From Desulfobacterales bacterium C00003106 (GTDB lineage: Bacteria; Desulfobacterota; Desulfobacteria; Desulfobacterales; C00003106), in contig MAXM01000317.1 in NCBI GenBank assembly GCA_001751015.1, positions 1 to 8,488 of the forward strand: 8,488 bases of DNA, read 5' to 3'. The notes under the pieces were generated by a model that saw only the letters and a program-made list of their open reading frames with translations, searched no databases and was not told where the DNA came from. Shown here one piece after another: positions 6,660-8,488 of this stretch (position 1 is the first letter of the stretch; the number at the start of each line of letters is the position of its first letter). The translations under genes and the position numbers were made by a program.

Positions 6660-6797
6660 GGCAGTTTCAAAACGTCCCCTTTTGCCCAATCTCTGCGTCA
6701 GGCTCAAATTATAATCCTCGAAATACTTCAAGTATTCCTGCGGTTATAATTTTCGCCTTTCTTGACCTTGAACAAAATTGAACATTTTAAAACTGCC
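6660..6797. repeat. Imperfect foldback (MITE-like) element filling the gap between the binding-protein gene and cbiA
   Basis: The ends are inverted repeats: GGCAGTTTCAAAA at 6660-6672 and TTTTAAAACTGCC at 6785-6797 match at 12 of 13 positions when one is reverse-complemented. The symmetry continues inward: AGGCTCAAATTATAA (6700-6714) pairs with TTATAATTTTCGCCT (6744-6758) at 13 of 15 positions, and the centre holds a perfect AATACTT/AAGTATT palindrome (6722-6736). About 54 bases on each side can pair with a 29-base middle, so the transcript would form a long hairpin. It is AT-rich and has no coding capacity, as expected of a non-autonomous repeat. The stop codon of the binding-protein gene (6789-6787) lies inside its right end. 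Both flanks carry AGGAG in the same register, which might be the trace of a target duplication. Family unknown; copies elsewhere cannot be tested here. Confidence 0.65.
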
Positions 6798-7755
6798 TCT
6801 CCTTTGTGTCTTGAGCGTTCGGCCAACCGCCGAATCTCTCGGGATACAATATCCTCCCAATCTCATAGATCCCATGCAACAACCTGAGCGTGGGACGGCA
6901 CACGATCTGCTCGTCTACAAAATAGACATTGTTGTTTCTCACGGCCTTGATGGCCATAAAGCCGGTCTCTTTTCTAATCCGGGCAAGTGTTACCGAATTC
7001 ATTGTTCCGGTTTGCGCAAGATAGACATCGATCCGGTCTCCCTGCGCAAGAATCCGCTCCTTGCCATAGGCCGCGATATTGGTGCCCCTGACCGATACGG
7101 CATCACCTGCCACATTCAGACCGCCCGCCGCCTCAAGGACAAAGACAGCCATGGAGTTCGGGGCAAAGGTCTTCATCTTGCTGTGGATCGCCTCAAAATA
7201 GACCCGTTTTCTTCTGGTTGCCGGGATAGTCTCCACTGTGGAACGGGCAGCCGCAAGACCCGCCTCGAATCTTTCCACCATTTGCTCTGCTTCACGCTCC
7301 TTGCCGACAAGTCTCCCCAGGACCTTCCAGTAATCGTACATCTCGTTGACACCCCTCGGCTGAAGCGATACCACGAGGATACCGCCCCTTTTGAGTTTGT
7401 CAACCAGCCCCTGATATCCGAGGGCGATCATCGGCCTTATCAGTACCAGATCAGGACAGGCCGCGAGGAATTTCTCTGCATCATCATGATAGCTGAAGAC
7501 CGGTTTTTCAATCGCCTTTGGGGGATAGGTCTCATTGCCGCCAACACCGATAATCTCCTGATCAAGGCCAAGGACAAAGAGATTCTCCGTATGGGCCCCA
7601 TATAAGGAGATGATCCTTGTAAACGGTTTAGCCGCGGAAATCTCATTGCCGGACCTGTCGATGATGACCCTGGAGTCTGCAAAGGCCCAGCCTGTTGTCA
7701 GCAACAGGATCGATAATAGCAGAAAAACAGTGTTTTCTCTTATTAGAGCCCCCAC
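6787..7755 (-). CDS. Periplasmic substrate-binding protein of a BtuF/FepB-type ABC importer (corrinoid or metal-chelate)
   Basis: Class III periplasmic binding protein that would deliver cobalamin, cobinamide, a siderophore or haem to a BtuC/FecD-type permease. It has a typical signal peptide: short charged N-terminus, hydrophobic core at about residues 10-20, and likely cleavage after WAFA (residue 26). The mature part shows the family opening TRIISLYGAHTENLFVLGL (residues 46-64), IIGVGG, CPDLVLIRP, the AEQMVERFEAGL helix and a late NNNVYFVDEQIVCRP segment. At 322 residues its length is normal. The start is a GTG at 7755, overlapping the ATPase gene by 13 bases; a G-rich stretch abuts it without ideal spacing, so the exact start is less sure. 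The last codons and the stop lie in or next to the foldback repeat, so the extreme C-terminus may have been altered by its insertion. A corrinoid substrate is inferred from the cbi neighbours. Confidence 0.85.
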   Translation of the reverse strand: MGALIRENTVFLLLSILLLTTGWAFADSRVIIDRSGNEISAAKPFTRIISLYGAHTENLFVLGLDQEIIGVGGNETYPPKAIEKPVFSYHDDAEKFLAACPDLVLIRPMIALGYQGLVDKLKRGGILVVSLQPRGVNEMYDYWKVLGRLVGKEREAEQMVERFEAGLAAARSTVETIPATRRKRVYFEAIHSKMKTFAPNSMAVFVLEAAGGLNVAGDAVSVRGTNIAAYGKERILAQGDRIDVYLAQTGTMNSVTLARIRKETGFMAIKAVRNNNVYFVDEQIVCRPTLRLLHGIYEIGRILYPERFGGWPNAQDTKERQF

Positions 7756-8488
7756 CCCCTGAAGACTACCCGTTTTGAATTTGAATACGGGTCAAAACAG
7801 ACCTTTGATTCTATGCCGAACACGGCCCTTATGTTCTTTTCAGTAAACACAGCGTCAATATCCCCGTGGGCCGCGATCTTTCCCTCTTTCAGGAAGATAA
7901 GGTAATCGCAGTACAACGCTGCAAGATTCAGGTTTTGCATCACCGCGATCACTGTCTTACCTTCAATCATCACCCTTGTCTTTGCAATATTCAACAGATC
8001 CAGCGTATACTTGATATCCAGGTTCGATGTCGCCTCATCAAGGATCAGAACAGGCGTGTCCTGTGCCAGTGCCCTTGCAAAAACAACCCTCTGTTTTTCC
8101 CCGCCGCTCAGGTCGGTGACGTGTCTGTGGCCAAATTTTTCGACCCCGGTCTCGGCCATCACGGCATTGACGATCTCGATGTCTTGCGGCAAAGGAGAAG
8201 AAAACCTCGGGACATAAGGGTGTCTTCCCATCAGGATAATCTCTTCCAATGTAAAGGGAAAGTGAATATAAAAATCCTGCGGAACAAGCGCCACGGCCCT
8301 TGCAAGTTCCTTTTTTGTGTATTTGCCCAAATCCCTCCCGTTATATTTGACTGTTCCGGTCTCCGGTTCTTTGTTTTTGACCAGTATATCGAGAAGGGTT
8401 GTCTTGCCGCATCCGTTCGGACCGACAATGCCGTAAAACCTTCCGGGGTCCATGTTGATTGAAAGATCGCGCAGCACGATGTTGGTTC
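7743..8488 (-). CDS. ATP-binding protein of an FecE/BtuD-type ABC importer, 5' end outside the window
   Basis: Cytoplasmic ATPase that would drive uptake with the binding protein encoded next to it. The frame stays open to the right edge (NIVLRDLSIN), where family members usually have about 20 more residues, so the gene is cut by the window and the GTG at 8477 is probably not its start. Numbered from that GTG: Walker A GPNGCGKTT (19-27), Q-loop VPQDF (65-69), signature LSGGEKQR (123-130), Walker B with catalytic Glu LILDEATSNLD (144-154), and a MGRHPYVPRF segment typical of iron/B12 importers. The H-loop position, normally His in a HDLN motif, reads QNLN (Gln181, codon CAA at 7937-7935). The substrate is probably a corrinoid by context, but siderophore or haem transporters look alike. 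The permease gene is expected just beyond the right edge. Confidence 0.9.
   Translation of the reverse strand, partial: TNIVLRDLSINMDPGRFYGIVGPNGCGKTTLLDILVKNKEPETGTVKYNGRDLGKYTKKELARAVALVPQDFYIHFPFTLEEIILMGRHPYVPRFSSPLPQDIEIVNAVMAETGVEKFGHRHVTDLSGGEKQRVVFARALAQDTPVLILDEATSNLDIKYTLDLLNIAKTRVMIEGKTVIAVMQNLNLAALYCDYLIFLKEGKIAAHGDIDAVFTEKNIRAVFGIESKVCFDPYSNSKRVVFRGWGL

Noticed and set aside
6743..6772. Promoter for cbiA (TTCAAG, 18-base spacer, TATAAC on the minus strand) inside the repeat
   Set aside because: Both hexamers deviate from consensus and the region is AT-rich by composition; too weak to list as a feature.
6744..6785. Tiny ORF on the minus strand starting at the ATG overlapping the binding-protein stop (MFNFVQGQERRKL)
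   Set aside because: Only 13 codons, no well-spaced ribosome binding site, and wholly inside the foldback repeat.
6647..6786. Cobalamin riboswitch upstream of cbiA
   Set aside because: The gap is only about 140 bases, I find no B12-box-like GCCACTG core, and its symmetry is explained by the foldback repeat.
6778..7605. Long plus-strand open frame of 275 codons opposite the binding-protein gene, and other plus-strand frames
   Set aside because: They lie antisense to clearly conserved genes, show no recognisable family motifs, and are explained as shadows of the coding strand.

Overview
The window holds most of a cobalamin (vitamin B12) corrin-ring biosynthesis operon. Every gene is on the minus strand, so transcription runs from the right edge to the left edge. 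The set fits the anaerobic (early cobalt insertion) route: CbiG, whose lactone-opening step belongs to that route, is present, and no CobG- or CobN-type gene of the aerobic route is seen in the window. The fused CbiF-CbiG and CbiE-CbiT proteins and intermediate GC content suggest an anaerobic, Desulfobacterota-like bacterium. That is an inference from gene style; no phylogenetic marker is present.

Layout in transcription order. (1) 8488-7743: ATPase of an FecCD/BtuCD-type ABC importer, with its 5' end cut off by the window. (2) 7755-6787: the matching periplasmic binding protein with a signal peptide, overlapping the ATPase by 13 bases. (3) 6797-6660: a 138-base imperfect foldback repeat that fills the whole gap between the transporter and the biosynthetic genes and supplies the stop codon of the binding protein. 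(4) 6646-5249: cbiA, with an intact P-loop but apparently no canonical start codon. (5) 5286-4648: cbiC. (6) 4648-3917: cbiL. (7) 3903-2647: cbiE-cbiT fusion. (8) 2645-789: cbiF-cbiG fusion, with a short GC-rich repeat read in frame inside CbiG. (9) 837-22: cbiH. The biosynthetic genes overlap or nearly touch, as in a translationally coupled operon.

Together these enzymes carry out the C20 (CbiL), C17 (CbiH), C11 (CbiF) and C5/C15 (CbiE/CbiT) methylations, lactone opening and deacetylation (CbiG), decarboxylation (CbiT), methyl migration (CbiC) and a,c-amidation (CbiA). The C1 methyltransferase CbiD, the reductase CbiJ, the cobaltochelatase and the late genes (cbiP, cbiB and so on) are not here and must lie elsewhere if the pathway is complete. 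The importer genes probably take up corrinoids, or another chelated metal, alongside synthesis.

I see no wholly new system. The points worth a second look are the apparent ATA start of cbiA, the foldback element, the in-frame repeat in CbiG, and a Gln in place of the H-loop His in the ATPase.
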